Origin: Neodiprion pinetum
Lineage: Eukaryota; Arthropoda; Insecta; Hymenoptera; Diprionidae
Length of the DNA stretch: 64,000 nucleotides
NCBI RefSeq assembly: GCF_021155775.2
Contig: NC_060235.2
Span: 795,501-859,500 of the forward strand
Direction: 5' to 3'
Program-made: the position numbers and the translations under genes
The notes under the pieces: model-generated
Told to the model about the DNA's origin: nothing
What the model saw: the letters and a program-made list of their open reading frames with translations, nothing else
Database searches by the model: none
In this document: positions 61,860 through 64,000 of the stretch, one piece after another
Layout: every line of letters starts with the position of its first letter
Numbering within the stretch: position 1 is the first letter of the stretch

Positions 61860-62287
61860 ATGAAGTTTACCGCAGTCCTTGTCGTACTTTTCGTCTTCGT
61901 CAATCTCTCCGAGCAGATACCAAAACTGAGTGAGTCGATTTACTGAACGAAATTCAGTACCTGCAGCTCTTGACGATTTAATCTAACGAACAAACTTTGT
62001 CTTAAAGTAAATTGCCCGCCCAATTCCATTGCGCATAAGGCGGAGAACGATTCGGAATGCGTGCGTCTTGATTGTAACGGGCAGCCTGACACCGTAACGG
62101 CTATCGGGTAAGTGTATCCACTTTGCACTTCAGCTCGAGATTTTCGCATCACCGTTTGCTTGTTGTAATTAAAATTTTTAGGTGCAGTCTTTACATCTGC
62201 CCCCCGGGTAAAGACATCGGTTATAAACAAGAGGACCATTCGAAGGTATATCCGGAATGCTGCGGCGGACCGATTTGCGCTGACTAA
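61860..62287 (+). CDS. Secreted eight-cysteine SVWC-type peptide, copy 2 (three exons)
   Basis: Exons 61860-61929, 62008-62107 and 62182-62287; 91 aa; introns of 78 and 74 bp in phases 1 and 2. The signal peptide (MKFTAVLVVLFVFVNLSEQ) is nearly the same as in copies 1 and 3. Eight Cys in the mature chain, with the tail HSKVYPECCGGPICAD matching the SVWC signature. Exon 2 is two codons longer than in the other copies and very different in sequence, though its three Cys are kept. Donors are GTGAGT and GTAAGT; acceptors end AAAG and TTTTTAG. Likely a secreted effector or signalling peptide; role and tissue cannot be read from sequence. Poly(A) signal at 62384-62389. Confidence 0.85.
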
Positions 62288-62878
62288 ACTTCGCGCGTGT
62301 AAATCTGGAGAAAAATATTAATCGAGTGGCGAAATAACCGCAAATATTATTCTATTCCTATGACATGTTCTTTGTGCTTATAAAATAAAGTAGTACCCAG
62401 CAAGTTAATTTTAAAACAAGTCTCCTTTACCAATACAGAGTCAAATTCTTATCTGTAGAAAGTGATGTGAGTTCGCGAACTTGTAGCAATCCAATTTTTC
62501 GAATTATCTAAAATGAGGACAGTCGATCGGACGTTAATCAAAGTTTGTTTAAATATGCCAAGTAGGAATAAACACCGAATGGTTTTCGAGAGTTTCGCGA
62601 TAAGTACACTGGATAATTGATTCTTCTCGGAATTATTTTATTTTTTTCTTTAGTACTCATTCAGGCTCGCATCGATATACATCACACTTATTCCTCAATC
62701 GCGAAGCTAAGGAGCGATTACGTAAATGGAATCTGTATTTTCTCCGCCGATGCTCGCTGTTTACGACTCACACTCATCAGTGGTCGCTTATCGAAATCGT
62801 TGTTATCTGCATATAATTATGTACAACGACTGTGTACATTGGACCATTCGACTCATTAATCATACCACCGTCGATTGG
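62288..62878. other. Spacer between SVWC copies 2 and 3
   Basis: Holds the 3' UTR of copy 2 (AATAAA at 62384-62389) and the upstream region of copy 3. The two short open frames (62617-62859, 62726-63034) have no domain. Confidence 0.6.
62384..62389 (+). terminator. Polyadenylation signal of SVWC copy 2
   Basis: AATAAA about 97 bp after the stop, in a context (AAATAAAGTA) shared with copy 3. Confidence 0.7.
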
Positions 62879-62913
62879 TATAAAATAAGTCCGCCGATGC
62901 TCCGTGCTTCATT
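62879..62913 (+). promoter_or_regulatory. Core promoter of SVWC copy 3
   Basis: GG-TATAAAA at 62879-62885 with an initiator-like TTCATT at 62908-62913, about 30 bp downstream; the 5' UTR is about 70 nt. Confidence 0.7.
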
Positions 62914-62981
62914 ATTCACGTTTGATTCCCGGTGGAGAAGCGAGTACTTTTTTCAACCTGCTACGCGAAGTTTTCGTAACC

Positions 62982-63619
62982 ATGAAGCTTGCTGCATTTC
63001 TTGCCGTATTTTTCGTCTTCGTCAATCTGTCTGAACAGATACCGAAACTGAGTAAGTGACTTAACCGAATAAAAATTCATCCCTGCACCTGCTAATTTAT
63101 TATTTCAAACGAATTGATAAAACAGAAAATTGAGAATAAGATATCTCAACTTGAAATAGAATCGATCAATTAAAGTCAGTAGTATTGGGTTTGCGTATAA
63201 TCAGTATCGGTTACAGACTAGATTCATACAAACGTCAGATCTTGTTCCGTGCTTTAATTTTAATTTTTGTTTTATTGCAAGTCAACTGACGATTTGAAGT
63301 GAATTTTGGCAGTAAATTATTATCATTCTTAATTCCACCGTGCAGTAAATTGTCCGCCCAATTACACCATGACCGAATCGATGAAAAACGGATGTGGGAC
63401 TATGGAGTGTGTGGGGCCTGGTGAAATGCGTGGTGTCGGGTAAGTATATCGAATTTGCGCCCCAGCTTGAGATTTTCGCATCGGCATTTGCTTATCGAAT
63501 TTTGAATATTTAGATGCGGTACTTACCAGTGTGCCGACGGTAAACAAATCGGTTTCAAACAACAGGACAATTCGAAGGTGTACCCGGAATGCTGCGGCGG
63601 ACCGATTTGCGCTGACTAA
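62982..63619 (+). CDS. Secreted eight-cysteine SVWC-type peptide, copy 3 (three exons)
   Basis: Exons 62982-63051, 63346-63439 and 63514-63619; 89 aa; introns of 294 and 74 bp in phases 1 and 2. The signal peptide (MKLAAFLAVFFVFVNLSEQ) is followed by IPKL. Eight Cys, with the tail NSKVYPECCGGPICAD. Donors are GTAAGT at both introns; acceptors are GTGCAG and ATTTAG. The first intron is about 200 bp longer than in the paralogues. Exon 3 shares 26 of 34 residues with copy 1, but exon 2 shares only 12 of 31 (hand count). The last part of exon 3 and the start of the 3' UTR are identical to copy 2 over about 54 nt. Poly(A) signal at 63716-63721. As for copies 1 and 2, family assignment is firm while function is not. 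Confidence 0.85.
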
Positions 63620-63715
63620 ACTTCGCGCGTGTAAATCAACAGAAACACATTGATTTCGTGTTAAAATACCCCTGAATATTTTTTTGTTACTGTGACATTT
63701 TCTATGTATTTACGA

Positions 63716-63721
63716 AATAAA
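63716..63721 (+). terminator. Polyadenylation signal of SVWC copy 3
   Basis: AATAAA about 97 bp after the stop codon, the same distance as in copy 2. Confidence 0.7.
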
Positions 63722-64000
63722 GTAATAAACAGACGATTAATTTTACGAATCTCAGCTTGACTAATACCGGGCCGCATTCTTATTGTGCAAAGTAACGTGA
63801 GTTTTCCAACTTGTAGGATCTAAAATATCGTTCGGCATGTTGCTGATTTTTATTTCAATGTAACGGATTCGTTGATGCAGTCGTCGAGTTGCCTAAATTG
63901 CATGCAGGAAACTGCCGGAGGGTATATGACGTCGGTATTACGCTAATTCTAATTGTTTGCACGTCGAGTGAAGTGACTTGGTCCGACGCACGAGACGCGA
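63722..64000. other. Right edge, no gene seen
   Basis: No fourth SVWC start or promoter is visible before the window ends. Given copy spacing of 0.7-7 kb, the cluster could continue outside. Confidence 0.5.

Noticed and set aside
1..64000. CRISPR arrays, bacterial operons, rRNA genes, telomeric TTAGG arrays, endogenous viral genes
   Set aside because: Looked for and not seen. The tandem repeats are microsatellites, and the only mobile-element coding trace is the transposon fragment near 5.2 kb.

Overview
The window reads as gene-poor nuclear DNA of an arthropod, most likely an insect and perhaps a hymenopteran. That placement is inferred from short phase-conserved introns of about 70-300 bp, TATA plus TCAGT-type initiator promoters, AATAAA signals, insect-type secreted protein families and many miniature inverted-repeat elements. 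No bacterial operons, CRISPR arrays, rRNA or convincing tRNA genes are visible. Only six protein-coding loci can be supported.

Layout. At 1-9.0 kb there are simple repeats, two copies of one miniature inverted-repeat family, a decayed transposon coding fragment at 5.14-5.33 kb, and a hAT-like miniature element. At 9074-9580 (minus) lies the first coding exon of a SAMD5-like SAM-domain adaptor; sequence to its left is probably its intron. At 16684-17743 (minus) is a two-exon gene for a secreted low-complexity protein with an Asn-Gly repeat block followed by a Val-Pro block, probably a cuticle or eggshell-type structural protein. From 17.8 to 54.5 kb no gene is recognisable. That stretch holds simple repeats and at least five long palindromic (foldback or MITE-like) elements, several with clear TA, TTAA or 7-bp flanks.

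The right end is the informative part. Three paralogous genes (54618-55053, 61860-62287, 62982-63619, all plus) each have three exons with identical intron phases. Each encodes an 89-91 aa secreted eight-cysteine peptide of the single-domain von Willebrand factor C type (SVWC; Vago-like or La1-like). All three share a core promoter layout: a TATA-like box, an initiator about 30 bp downstream and a 5' UTR of about 70 nt. The signal-peptide exon and C-terminal exon are conserved, while the middle exon has diverged strongly. The first copy has a degenerate TATA box and a non-consensus splice donor. A single-exon gene for a secreted leucine-rich-repeat protein (58655-59902, plus) sits between copy 1 and copies 2/3. 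The cluster therefore looks like a small, rapidly diversifying secreted-effector locus (immune, venom or other secretion; inferred). It may continue past the right edge.

The other theme is the mobile-element landscape: at least eight inverted-repeat families or singletons, none with an intact transposase in view.
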